From: Elmis aenea
Lineage: Eukaryota > Arthropoda > Insecta > Coleoptera > Elmidae
Direction of reading: 5' to 3'
Assembly (NCBI GenBank): GCA_947652605.1
Contig: OX393581.1
Coordinates: 48,073,924-48,137,923 of the forward strand
Length of the DNA: 64,000 bases
The notes beneath the pieces are model-generated. The model ran no database searches and was not told where the DNA came from. It worked only from the letters and a program-made list of their open reading frames with translations. The position numbers were made by a program, and so were the translations under genes. Positions 34,904 to 44,737 of the stretch are shown in pieces (position 1 is the first letter of the stretch; each line of letters starts with the position of its first letter).

Positions 34904-35641
34904 ATGAACATTGGTGCTTTGTTAGTCTTGGCCTTGATTATAAAGTTTGCATACAGTGACGAACGGGAAGAAGAACAAAGTAGATTATATCAAGGTAACC
35001 AAATTGCTTGTGTGCATGGGGGTTGTGAAGCTGGTGGCCACAAAAGCGCCGGGTCGGAAAGCGGTCAGAAAGCAACAAACATTGCCCAAAAAGCCGCACT
35101 GGAGGCAAAAGCTGCTGAAGATGCCCAGCAAGCGGCTGGAGCTCAGGCCTCGCATCAGGTTAAAGAACAATTAGCAGACAAGGCGGTGGAGGCGGCAAAG
35201 GCGGCAGAAGCAGCTTACGCAGGTAAGGAAGCGATCGTCGCGCAGCTGGAGCAAGAAATACGCGAATCAGAAGAAGTTGCTCAAGAAGAAGGAAAATCGT
35301 TACAACAGATGCAAGCCACGGTAGCAGCTGCCGTGCAAGCAGCCCAAGAATCGCAAGCTTTGTGTAAATTGCTCCAGCAAGCCCTCCAAGTGGCTCAAGC
35401 CACCGCTGCTAACGCGGCAGCTTCCGCCGAAGGAGCGCAAGCCGGACTAACAGAAAAAGAACAATTATTAGAAGCGGCCAAAAATCGCGTAGAACAATTA
35501 CTTCAACAGTTGACTGTCGCCAAGGCAGATTTAGCTGCTACCAAAGCGGCAGCATTCAAAGCCGCATCAGCAGCTCACGAAGCTAAAACCAACGCCGACA
35601 GAACGCGGAGAAAAGTTTTCAGAAGGTCATACAAGAAGTAA
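34904..35641 (+). CDS. Secreted Ala/Gln-rich coiled-coil protein, DUF745 family
   Basis: This is an intact 245-residue single-exon frame. Residues 1-18 (MNIGALLVLALIIKFAYS) form a signal peptide, so the product should be secreted. A short linker holds two cysteines (C36, C41) in a GNQIACVHGGCEAGG stretch. From about residue 55 to 232 the chain is almost entirely Ala/Gln/Glu/Lys heptad-like helix, with QKAALEAKAAEDAQQAAGAQ, HQVKEQLADKAVEAAKAAEA and EQLLEAAKNRVEQLLQQL. This is the pattern of the insect DUF745 family (DUF assignment from memory, function unknown). The tail is basic (RTRRKVFRRSYKK). Codon use is far more GC-rich than the flanks. ATG has A at -3, and an AATAAA lies 86 bp after the stop. 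It is probably an extracellular structural or matrix protein, by composition only. Confidence 0.9.
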   Translation: MNIGALLVLALIIKFAYSDEREEEQSRLYQGNQIACVHGGCEAGGHKSAGSESGQKATNIAQKAALEAKAAEDAQQAAGAQASHQVKEQLADKAVEAAKAAEAAYAGKEAIVAQLEQEIRESEEVAQEEGKSLQQMQATVAAAVQAAQESQALCKLLQQALQVAQATAANAAASAEGAQAGLTEKEQLLEAAKNRVEQLLQQLTVAKADLAATKAAAFKAASAAHEAKTNADRTRRKVFRRSYKK

Positions 35642-35667
35642 CACATTATATTATCACCCTCCCTACA

Positions 35668-35673
35668 TTTATT
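35668..35673 (-). terminator. Poly(A) signal AATAAA of the minus-strand gene
   Basis: TTTATT on the plus strand is AATAAA in minus orientation, 76 bp beyond the stop at 35749 and 27 bp past the stop of the opposing DUF745-type gene, so the two 3' UTRs overlap. Confidence 0.55.
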
Positions 35674-35726
35674 TATATATCTATTGATAGTTTACATTTA
35701 TGTTATTAACGGCAAACGCTTAGGTT

Positions 35727-35732
35727 AATAAA
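35727..35732 (+). terminator. Poly(A) signal AATAAA of the DUF745-type gene
   Basis: AATAAA lies 86 bp beyond the stop codon and only 17 bp before the last codon (stop) of the convergent gene at 35749. Confidence 0.7.
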
Positions 35733-35748
35733 GGTGACATTTACACAA

Positions 35749-35881
35749 TTACCAATGCTTTAGTTTAATTCCTTCGATATCGTGAGTGAATTTTGGCTGT
35801 CGCTTGTATAAATCAGACACAATAATGGTTAAGTAATTACTGTAATCGCTGATCCGAATAATTTGTTCCACTTGCTCGTAC
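35749..35881 (-). CDS. Terminal coding exon of an unidentified host gene (partial)
   Basis: On the minus strand the acceptor AAATTTCCAG (AG at 35883-35882) opens an exon whose frame, after one base completing a split codon, reads YEQVEQIIRISDYSNYL, then TIIVSDLYKRQPKF and GIKLKHW, and stops with TAA at 35751-35749. The 43 residues have a mixed, soluble-protein composition and no stops. I do not recognise the family. Upstream exons must lie to the right. One candidate begins at about 36197 (TTTACAG then GTCTC..., open for some 40 codons), but it has no good donor. A minus-strand AATAAA stands at 35673-35668. Confidence 0.6.
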
Positions 35882-36990
35882 CTGGAAATTTTAACATTTT
35901 TACAGACAAAACATTTATATTGTCTTTAAGTACAAATTTTAACCTTGGACGAGAAAATTACGATCACAATTAGTTGTTCAACCATTGTGAAAATTAAATG
36001 CTTCGCACACAAAACATATATTTAAATTTAGTCCAAGGTTTACTACCGAAATAATTAAAATTTAAGAGTAACACTTCTGAAAATAAACGCGCAATTTAAC
36101 ATTTGTCTTTTTTTCCAAAGTTCCTGCGGTGTTTTTGTGCAGCATGTAATAAACCGCTGTTAAGAGGGCGCATGGAATTGGTACCACAAGAGACCTGTAA
36201 ATAACTGTAAAATGGGGTTTTGTGATTTATTTTCCAACCCACAAAATGTTTAATCAATACATCCATTTTTCATCGCACTTTAATAACTACGATGTAACGT
36301 ATAACACATACATTCTTGGATTATTCAAGTAAGTCAATAAAAATCATCCCAATGATCACTTGTCGAAATGCAATACCAATTCAAGACTCTCGTCTCTTCA
36401 CTAATTGCAATCTTATTAGATTTGTTCCAACAAGCAATTTATAACCAATCCATGGATCGGTACATACATTGGTTTATTCGCATGCGTGAACTATGTACTA
36501 ATAAATGTATTGCCCAGTATTAGCCGTTGTTGGAACGCTTTTACGACTGGCCTAACTGTAAATGACATTTGTGTCTATTAGGTTCATAGAAATGAGCGCA
36601 TCGCGAGGGTAAACACCTTAAGAATCCAGTACTAAATGGGATTGGGAGGGCGATGCATACCTACAGAGCTCACGTTAGTTATGAACAGCGCATGCGTGTA
36701 AAAATCCAAGCACTAGTACGTGCCTTCGTCCATGGACTGTTTTGATCGTCCGCAAACCTGTACAATGTACATGAATTGATTTGAGAGTTGTTGGAACGAA
36801 TTACTGACCGTCCGGTGAACTGTCAAGAGACTGTGATTGAACGCGATATTGATACTGCGCAGAATCATGACAGTCTGCCGCATGGTGCGTGGGCTTGTTG
36901 GAACAAACCTGTTATGAACAAGACCACAACTGATGAAACTACGAGAAACCGGTGTAGCATTTTAACATACAACACTTTTAACATACAATG
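35882..36990. other. Probable intron or intergenic region
   Basis: It may contain further exons of the minus-strand gene ending at 35749. A 76-codon plus-strand frame (36788-37018) runs into the next MITE and is not supported as a gene, although its wording (ELLERITD) faintly resembles Tc1/mariner-like C-termini. Confidence 0.4.
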
Positions 36991-37335
36991 TACTCTGTTT
37001 ACTGTTATTATACATTAAAGTTGGCTATGTTAGGGTGACAGATTCCACTCTGTATATATTTTGACACTGTCACTTTAAGCATTTTAGGTTATAATTTTTA
37101 TCATTTACAAAATTTAATATAATAATTTACATTAAATATATTCGACAATTTGGAATAAATTAGGTCATTTGTAAACTCTGGATTATCTTTTTTATATTCT
37201 TTATAACATTTTACAATACTTTAATTTGCAACACAGGTTTAGAATGTAACTTAAATGTCATATTGACTTTTGGAAATGCCAACATGACAAAACTAAAACC
37301 GCCTACTTTAATGTATAATAAAAGTAAATAGAGTA
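36991..37335. mobile_element. TA-flanked MITE with about 30-bp terminal inverted repeats, copy 1
   Basis: TACTCTGTTTACTGTTATTA at the left is matched by the complement of AATAAAAGTAAATAGAGTA at the right, with TA at each edge (Tc1/mariner-type target). Related copies are at 54232-54472 (left end lost) and 41048-41113 (left end only). Confidence 0.85.
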
Positions 37336-38234
37336 TATACATTTATATATTTGACTTCTTAAATTTGTTGAATTGCTTTTAAATCAATTACAATATCTTT
37401 AAAAAAATATATACAACGAACTACTGAACAAGAAATAGTTGTTATATTTACTGGATAAATAAGTTTAGTGCCATTTAAAAAAGTTATTGTACCGTAGCAT
37501 TAACGGTGCTCGAAGATAAAACACTGCCTGAAAATGACCTGCATTTGCTTAACAGTTAAAACAAAAACTAACCACTCAACAAACCACAACTTTAATAATT
37601 ATATCACAAACGAAAAAGGCAGTAACGTTTACAAAAGATTACACCTTAAGAGTTCGCTAGTAAATTGCTTGGTGTGTCTGGTATCATTAAACTTGGTAAT
37701 TTGCGCGGTTTCTAAAACGACTTTGAAATAGACACCCTGTCCTAAACAAATTTTAGCGCAGTCTTCAACATAACATACGCAGCTAAAATGTTAATCGGAT
37801 TAGTTTACCAAAGACTCGATACACAGGCCTGAATCAACGCGAAACTATCACAAACAAGTTGAGTAAATTTAGGGAACACATTTGTATCAGATTTAGTCAA
37901 CCAAAAATTACACAAACAGCTAAATACAGTTGCCATTATTAAGCAACAGTTAAATGTTAAATTATGAATTGATACTTGGTTACAAGGGCTGTCCCGAATT
38001 CGAGTCTCACCATGTGAATCTTGCTCGACTTAACAGTTACAAAGTCTGATAACTTGGGAATAAGTTGCATATTTTGGTGCACAATTAAAATAAGACAAGA
38101 AAATTGCTATAACCCTCGTCGCTATCAATAACGTAAGAAAAAGGTCTAATTAATTTTTAAATGCGTTTTATAAAACAGAAATTCTACCCAACAATTTAAT
38201 AGAAAAAGGTAAATGGTTAAGAAAATATGATTAG
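37336..38234. other. Intergenic, no gene recognised
   Basis: A CACCCTG motif at 37733-37739 may be the end of another CAGGGTG-type repeat. No gene seen. Confidence 0.45.
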
Positions 38235-39575
38235 TTTACAGCGTCATTCAAAAAGTCTGCAACAAATGGGAAAACATTTTGTTATCGATTTCTCAGAAAA
38301 TTTTATTCGTGATAAAAGTTGGTGCATAGTGCGAAAGTATTTTAAGATGAAAAACAGTTCAATAAAAAGTCATAGGACACTAGATTTTAATGATTTTTTA
38401 AATATTCGCAAGAGTGAAGTGCCCTTATTTTAAAAGATACAAAAACAAATTATAGGAAAAAGTTGTTTAGAATCTCAAAATAAGGCTAGATTTAAATTTT
38501 GACGGTCAACTTCCAAATTTTATTTTTTAAGAAATTTTAAGCACTTTATTTTTGCGAATATTTGAAAAATTGCTAAAATCTAATGTCATATGACTTTGTA
38601 TTAAATTTTTTTATCTCAAAATTGGCTTTAGACTATGCACCAACTATTATCAAGAATAAAATGTTCTGAAAAATCGATAATAAAATTTTTTCCACTTGTT
38701 GCAGACTTTTTTTTAATTAAGTGTTTAAGGACGCTTCGACATCTATGGTCACTAGCGTCCGGGAGGAGGGGGCGGGGAACAAGAAAGGGTGGGTAAGGTA
38801 AGGGTAGGTGGAAGTACTGTCACAGCATTTGCCTATAGTAGGTAGAGGGAACCACCTGAAACCACTACGATGACAGACGGCCGTGGGATTCGAACCCACG
38901 ACCTCCCGATTAACTCGGAAGGTTGCATACCAACCAGCCACCGAGCTCAGTGCAGACTTTTTGTATCTTAAAATTTCATAAAAAATAAAAATTGGAATTT
39001 GACCGTAAAAATTTAAATCTAGCCTTATTTTGGGATTTTAAATAACTTTTTCTTTTAATTTTTTTTGTATCTCTTAAAATAATGACACTTTACTCTTGCG
39101 AATATTTCAAAAAACGTTAAAATCTAGTGTCCTATGACTTTTTATTGAACTTTTTACTCCTAGAAATTAGTTTTAGACCATGCACCAACTTTTATAAAAA
39201 ATAACATTTTCTGAAAAATCAATAATAAAAAACTTTTTTATTTGTTGCAGACTTGTTGAATGTTAAAATTTCTTAAAAAATAAAAATAAGAATTTGACCG
39301 ACAAAATTTAAATCTTGCCTTATTTTGAGATTCTAAACAATATTTTTCTCATGCATTTTTTTTGTATCTAGGTATCTCTTAAAATAAGGGCACTTTACTC
39401 TTGCGAATATTTCAAAAATCGCTAAAATCTAGTGTCATATGACTTTTTATTAAACTTTTTTTCATCTTAATATTGGTTTTAGACCATGCACCAACTTTTA
39501 TCAAGAATAAAATTTTTTGCAAATCAATAATAAAATTTTTTCCCATTTGTTGCAGACTTTTTAAATGACGCTGTA
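38235..39575. repeat. Foldback family B modular array, interrupted by a SINE
   Basis: The left end is GTCATTCAAAAAGTCTGCAA. One plus-oriented module (about 38240-38545) is followed by three inverted modules (about 38535-38710, 38955-39255, 39258-39570). The SINE at 38715-38950 splits the second from the third. Each module carries AAGTTGGTGCA, CATAGGACACTAGATTTTA and AGTGCCCTTATTTT or their complements. Confidence 0.85.
38715..38950 (-). mobile_element. tRNA-derived SINE copy 1, with 12-bp target duplication
   Basis: On the minus strand it begins CCGAGCTCGGTGGCTGGTTG-like (here GAGCTCGGTGGC...), with an A-box GGTGGCTGGTTGG and B-box GGGTTCGAATCCC, the internal RNA polymerase III promoter. A body without coding sense follows, and a short A-tail. 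TGCAGACTTTTT flanks it exactly (38700-38711 and 38951-38962). Translated frames here are meaningless. Confidence 0.93.
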
Positions 39576-39990
39576 TATTATATTGAAAATGGAAATAACA
39601 TTAATGGGCACTCCATTGGCCGAAACAGCTCTTCCAGAATCATTTTCAAAGAATTGAGGTGTATGGGCCTTCTTCGACAATTTTACTCCGTGCGGCAATA
39701 TTTTCGATTGAACGGCAAACCGGGTTTGGCGTCTTTGAATCTTGTACTCAATCGGTTTCACTAGGTACACGAGTATCTGGGAAAAATGCACAATTTTTGC
39801 GAATTGTTTTATCTAAAGAACGTAAATTTTCGTCATAAAATTCAAAAATTTGTTGCGTTCTGCGATTGTGTACCGCTCCATGATAAATTCTACTAGGATA
39901 TAGATGACAGCTGTCAAACAAAAACTTTAAAAAGTTTAACAACCGAAAAATGTTCTGCAATTAAAATCCTACACATCTTGTCGAAGCACC
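39576..39990 (-). pseudogene. Tc1/mariner-like transposase relic, DUF4817-type N-terminus, internally deleted
   Basis: On the minus strand MERYTIAERNK starts at about 39883. The helix-turn-helix region continues across a frame change as IFEFYDENLRSLDKTIRKNC, then VQDSKTPNPVCRS and ENIAARSKIVEEGPYTSIL. It jumps by deletion to FFENDSGRAVSANGVPIN, which corresponds to the segment just after the catalytic core in this family. The right outer end, AAGCACCCTG-TA (about 39983-39994), is the same CAGGGTG/TA terminus seen on many repeats here. It is a short derivative of a once coding element. Confidence 0.75.
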
Positions 39991-39994
39991 CTGT

Positions 39995-41047
39995 ATTTAA
40001 CTGAGTGGTTGATGTCTGTTAAACAAATTTATGGGATCAATTTTTTAGCGCAGTTATTCTGAGAGTAAATTCACGGTCAAAATTAAAAAATAACTAAGAA
40101 AACTGTAACGGTTATATTCAATTGAGCAAGTTTTCCGATTGTATGTATAGTTTATTAGTGAATGCAAAAAATGCCAGCCTTAATTCGTTATTACAAAATC
40201 TGATGTTTACATAAAACCGTTACGTAACAATTAATTATTGAACCCATTTATGTCCCGTGTATTAATGTCGTACTAATACATTTGGTTAATTTAGTTACTA
40301 AATGCGTCATTAATTTGATTTTGTTACTCAACTTAAAATGCTCCGAGCGATGATACTCAGCCACCGATGCTTCCTCGTTCGATGTTCGCTGAAAGACGTT
40401 ATGAACTTTAGTTTGACTGGATATATAAATTAAATTAATCTATAATGTCTCTTAATCTATACAATGAAAGGTGAAGGTAATTGAATTTGAAAAGAAGACC
40501 GAGCAAGATATAACGAAGTAGATTTATCAGCTGATAAGGTCCTTCCTACCATTGTTCCACTACAAAGGCTCGCAAAAATGAAATAAGTAGTTCCTGAGAT
40601 TCGTTATTGAGGCCACTGGCTTAGTGGGCACAGGTACAATTCAAGGCTGTTTCAGCAGGTGGACTTGCATAACTGGATTCTATATCAATATCATTATAAT
40701 ACGTTAGTAGTATTTGATTTATCCTTATAATTTAGGTTGCGAATAATCGATTTGACATCTAAGACAAGTTTAGCGAGCCGAATGAAATCTTTTTTAATTA
40801 ATAGTTTAGGTTTATAGGCGCGACTTAACGAACTAAATCGCGAAACTAGTTTTTTTTTTAATACCAGTCGGTGCAAATTTGTATTAAGGAACTTATTTTT
40901 GCATTCCAATTGTGATACAGAGTGTCCCAAATACGATGTAACAAATTTTCAAAGTTTGTTATATTTTAAGTTATTTTTTTTTACAAATTAAGTTTTATTA
41001 GTAATCAGAATTCTAAGATTCTATGAGCTAATTTGCTTGCCTATAGG
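39995..41047. other. Intergenic, no gene recognised
   Basis: Nothing recognisable apart from AT-rich sequence. Confidence 0.45.
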
Positions 41048-41113
41048 TACTCTGTTTACTTTTATTATACCTTAAAGTTAGCCATGTTGAGGTGACAGAT
41101 TCCACTCTGTATA
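41048..41113. repeat. Left end of the TA-flanked MITE (third copy)
   Basis: TACTCTGTTTACTTTTATTA and GTGACAGATTCCACTCTGTA match 36991-37058. The remainder is replaced by the adjoining CAGGGTG repeat. Confidence 0.75.
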
Positions 41114-41525
41114 CAGGGTGATTGATTGAGACCGGTACTTAAAAATATATGAAGAATGAAAGAGGGTATGGATCTGAAATTTTGGTTATAACCATAATAG
41201 CATCTGATGTGTTTATTGAAAATATTTTCAAGATAGCGACACTTCTGGAAATACCGGAAGTTGACGTCTACTTTCTTATTTCAAATACAATAGTCTATTT
41301 TTTATTGCGTATTTGGATTTAGATCATTATTTTGGAAGGACTTTTATTAGCATTCCCTATACCTAAGTGCAGTCATTTTTTAGATTTTTGGACTTTTTAG
41401 AAAATTTTTTTGTTTTCATCGTGATGCTTAATATTATCTTTTTGAAGAAAAAACGCTTAAATTTAGACCATGCCTAGAAGAAACCTTAGAGTACATCCTG
41501 AAATTTTTGTAATCGATGCATTGCT
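41114..41525 (+). repeat. CAGGGTG repeat family E, copy 1
   Basis: It begins CAGGGTGATTGATTGAGACC. Landmarks are ACCGGAAGTTGACGTC, CTTATTTCAAATACAATAG and AGCATTCCCTATACCTAAGT. Copy 2 lies inverted at 51187-51561. Confidence 0.8.
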
Positions 41526-41526
41526 T

Positions 41527-41749
41527 ACAGGGTGTCCAAAATTTAATTTTTTTTTATTACAACTTCAAACCACTAAAACTCGTTTTTTTCAAATACAATG
41601 CCTAAACTGTTTTTTAATTTTCTAACGCAAAATTATATTCTGCATCAATCTGTATTAGCGTTTCCTATACCTACCTGCAACAATTTTCGAGTTATTGAGA
41701 ATTATTGATAAAGTTAAGAGATATTGCAACATTTTTAAATAGTAAGCCT
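41527..41749 (+). repeat. Second CAGGGTG repeat, related to family E
   Basis: It starts TTACAGGGTGTCCAAAATTT. The stretch TCAAATACAATGCC and GCGTTTCCTATACCTACCTG parallels family E (TCAAATACAATAG, GCATTCCCTATACCTAAGTG) in the same order. Confidence 0.55.
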
Positions 41750-42415
41750 TGGAAATGACAGCAAATGCCAATATTAATAACTGTAAACCACTTTTATTGC
41801 GTATATCTGAAGTATCCATGAAAATGTAAAATCAAGAGTATTCAAACACGAATATTTTGAACTTATTTTATACACGAAAAAAAATACAAGTTTAGCAGTA
41901 TTAGATGCATCCGTTGATTCATCAAGACAAAGACAATAAGATAAAAAGTTATTAGCAGTATATTTAAGAGTTAATTTTACGTTTTTTGCAATTTTTTCAA
42001 TTTATCTTGCTACAATAAATCAAATATAAATAATATTAGAAAAACGCTTTTTCTCAGGGTAAATAAAGTTTACAGTCATTTTAATACGTTCTTTTATTAA
42101 ACTACAATCAGAGAATGCTTTCAGATGTTTAGCTGAATATTAGAAATTCCTTAACTTGCTATTGTTGTGAGGTCTTGTTGTTTATACGCATTGTACAATA
42201 AGTTTTGTTGTCCCGCTAAGTCCTCTTTCATTTCTATTATTCTTTCAGTTAATTAAACCTGTTAATTACTCATATTTTTTTAACACTTTTTGACATGTAA
42301 TAACACAATTTTATACACTTTAAAAACAGCAATGCTTGTAATATACAACTACTGGGCCGCGGGCCGCATAAAAGCGTCAGAGGGGCCGTAGGTTGCACCG
42401 GCCTGCTTTACAGGG
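41750..42415 (-). pseudogene. hAT transposase relic (GTF2IRD2-like) with GC-rich terminus
   Basis: On the minus strand, from about 42260 leftward: KEDLAGQQNLLYNAYKQQ, then KAFSDCSLIKERIKMTVNF (with stops before it), YPEKKRF, IEKIAKNVKLTLKY and CLCLDESTDASNTAKLVFF. LDESTD carries the first catalytic aspartate of hAT transposases, and the order matches the GTF2IRD2-like subgroup. Several stops and frame changes. The GGGCCGCGGGCCGC block (42354-42370) and CCGGCCTG (42400) look like the element's 5' terminus; the other end was not found. Confidence 0.7.
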
Positions 42416-43129
42416 TACACCAAAAGAGTTTTCAGGTCATTGGCCTATCTAATACAATAAAAGATATCTAGCAACATTACTGTTAACTCAAATTCCAACA
42501 GTTAACAAAGATATTGCGCAAAAATAGAGTAAAGATAGACAACATAAAAATTTCCTAATTATGTACTGCTAAATTTAAAAGATAGTTCGCAAATGCCGTT
42601 CCAAATAACTTCCGATTATGAGATTCCCATGCACAATGAAAGGAAATGATTTATCTTGAAAATCTCACGCCATGTACTTGCCAAGTTATAATTATTTTTA
42701 AATAAACTTAATTTAATTTTTGCTGTAGTTCTGGTCTATCAAGCTAAGGTCATTATAGCCAATTACGCGTAGTACATTCTGTTTGCAAGATTATTGACAG
42801 CGATTTAATGTTAAAGCGGAGTGAAGATAATTCCATAAATATTATTTATAATCTCGATAAATCAGTAAATAATCCTCTATAATATGTGTACCTTTATTAC
42901 CATCTATCCTGATTATTCGCTATAAGGCGCCGGTTATACGTCCACAGTTCTAATAAAACAATCTTTATAGCATCAGAAAAACGTTGCATGTTATTTAAAA
43001 GCTAAAAATCCGTGTTTTTTTTGTTACAAATAGCACTTAAACCCAACTAACAATTAAAAATGTCGAAGCAGTTATGTATAAAATAACTGATTACGTATAA
43101 TAATAAATTGTAATCAGTTCTTTATAATA
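42416..43129. other. Intergenic, no gene recognised
   Basis: It opens with ACAGGGTACACC (42410-42421), a possible CAGGGT-type end. Otherwise nothing is recognised. Confidence 0.45.
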
Positions 43130-43214
43130 CAGTGTGTACAAGAAGTAACGTAATAGATCAATATCTCGTCTTGTGACAACTTTACAAAAACAAGTTTTAT
43201 ATAAAAGTTGTTTC
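43130..43214 (+). repeat. Repeat family C, left part
   Basis: CAGTGTGTACAAGAAGTAAC onward matches 10764-10850. It ends at the SINE. Its inner part is inverted relative to 44855-44920. Confidence 0.75.
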
Positions 43215-43215
43215 A

Positions 43216-43469
43216 CCGAGCTCGGTGGCTGGTTGGTATGCAACCTTCCGAGTTAATCGGGAGGTCGTGGGTTCGAATCCCAGGGCCGTCTGTCATCGTA
43301 GAGGTTTCAGGTGGTTCCCTCTACCTACTATAGGCAAATGCTGTGACAGTACTTCCACCTACCCTTACCTTACCCACCCTTTCTTTGTTCCTCGCCTCCT
43401 CCTCCCGGACGCTAATGGCCAAAGCAGTTGAAGCGTCCTTAAAGCAACAATTTAAAAAAAAAAAAAAAA
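43216..43469 (+). mobile_element. tRNA-derived SINE copy 2, full length with poly(A)
   Basis: A-box GGTGGCTGGTTGG at about 43224 and B-box GGGTTCGAATCCC at about 43270. The body is co-linear with copy 1 (GGTTTCAGGTGGTTCCCTC, CTTACCCACCCTTTC), ending in about 16 A. AAAAGTTGTTT before and AAAAGTTTTTT after the element agree at 10 of 11 positions, a likely target duplication. Confidence 0.92.
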
Positions 43470-43486
43470 GTTTTTTGTAGTTATGT

Positions 43487-43734
43487 ACAGGGTGGCCTAT
43501 TTTCGATGCCCATACAGAGTATCTCGGTTATTATCAGAGATAGAAAAAAAACTAAGTACGTAGTCTCGATATATTTTTTGAAGAAAAATTCATTGCCGTA
43601 AACAGATTTTTGATATCTTTTTTAATTTTCGAAACATAGCCTAAAACCGATTTTTGGCACTTTTCACAAATGTTTAATATCTCGCTTTAAACGAAAAGAT
43701 AGAGAAAAACTTAAAAGACATTTTTGGCATGGTT
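43487..43734 (+). repeat. CAGGGTGGCC repeat, partial
   Basis: It starts ACAGGGTGGCCTATTTTCGA and runs through GAGTATCTCGGTTATTATCA; related to 26410-26600. The right end is cut by hAT sequence. Confidence 0.65.
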
Positions 43735-44734
43735 TTTTGTCCTTAATTCTTTGTGAGATTATTCTGGTTATAGTTTTTAATCAAGAAAAAATGGAAAAAA
43801 GAAAATGTGCTCAAAAAGAGAAAAGGAAAAGGCAAAAAGTACTTTACGAAGCTGCTAAAAAAAGTTTCAAGTTAAGTGATTTGTTTGCTTTAACTTCTAA
43901 AGTTAGTGCACCTGATGTTGAAAAATCTAATGATCAAGATTTGCATTCATCAAATTCGACAAACGAAGACAATATAATCTGCCCCGTTGAAACAGACAAA
44001 ATTGAGACGTCGATTATCAACGCAAAGTCTTCATGTTCAAGTCTAACTTATCAAGTAACAAAAATTTTAAATGCGTATCAGCTAGTTATTTTACAACACC
44101 AACAAGTCAAAATTTTGAGGATTTTTTTAACAAACATCCTTATCAGCCAACTATTGCCAACTTATTTGCCATTTAAGCCAAATGTTATATTTTACAGAGA
44201 TGATAATATAAATAGACGATGGTTATCATATTGTTTGGAAAAATAATCTCTATTTTGTTCCGTGTGCTTGGCATACATAAGAACGAATGTTCGTTTGTAA
44301 ATGATGGAACGAAAGACTGGAAGCATATTCTGCAAATAAAGAACCTGAAAATAATACGATCCATGAAAATTGTGTTTATAGCCATATGCTTAAACTTAAA
44401 AAAAAGGATATTTATGGTTTAATGTTCTCAAATGAAGAAAGCTTACGTCAAAAAAAATGCTCTTGAACGCAAGCAAGTATTGGAAAGAATTATAGATGTT
44501 GTAAAACTAATTGGAAACAGGGGTTTAGCTTTTCGGGCTCACAGATCGGAATCTGCTAATTCATTCTCATTAGAGAACAATGAGACTGAACATGGAAATT
44601 TTTTAGAAATAATTTTATTATTATTTAATAATAAATATGACATTTTAAAATTGCATTTTTTTGGGTTATTAATTTTTTGGGGGCCGGTCTAGCAGGTTTT
44701 TCCCGGGCCGGTTGAATTTCCCAGTCCGTTACTG
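43735..44734 (+). mobile_element. hAT element copy 2, left terminus missing
   Basis: From CTTAATTCTTTGTGAGATTA onward it parallels 23160-24064. The right end CCCAGTCCGTTACTG is intact and abuts a family C repeat. The left terminus (CAGTGGCGGACTGGG in copy 1) is absent. Confidence 0.85.
43791..44690 (+). pseudogene. hAT transposase N-terminal part, longer than copy 1
   Basis: ATG at 43791 opens a 152-codon frame: MEKRKCAQKEKRKRQKVLYE, a basic leader, then LPFKPNVIFYRDDNINRRWL and SYCLEK before a stop. The continuing frames give SLFCSVCLAY, NDGTKDWKHILQ (TTF zinc finger), LERKQVLERIIDVVKLI, GLAFRAHRSESANSFSLEN and HGNFLEIILLLFNNKYDILK (start of DUF4371). It is broken by at least two frameshifts and lacks the catalytic core. 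It keeps about 130 bp near the 5' end that copy 1 lost. Confidence 0.82.
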
Positions 44735-44737
44735 ATA

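Noticed and set aside
34947..35174. Frames of 75 and 61 codons overlapping the DUF745-type gene
   Set aside because: Shadows of the real reading frame.
36080..36200. Possible further minus-strand exon (acceptor TTTACAG near 36197)
   Set aside because: Open for about 40 codons but with no convincing donor or phase match to the terminal exon at 35881.
36788..37018. 76-codon frame with faint resemblance to a transposase C-terminus
   Set aside because: It runs into the MITE at 36991 and the resemblance is too weak to name.
38717..38941. 74-codon frame and similar frames at 43225-43431 and 58249-58437
   Set aside because: They are translations of the tRNA-derived SINE, whose A and B boxes and A-tail explain the sequence; no protein is expected.
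38870..38945. Possible tRNA gene on the minus strand
   Set aside because: A and B boxes are present, but no acceptor stem or complete cloverleaf closes. Three copies share the same non-tRNA body, so it is a SINE head.
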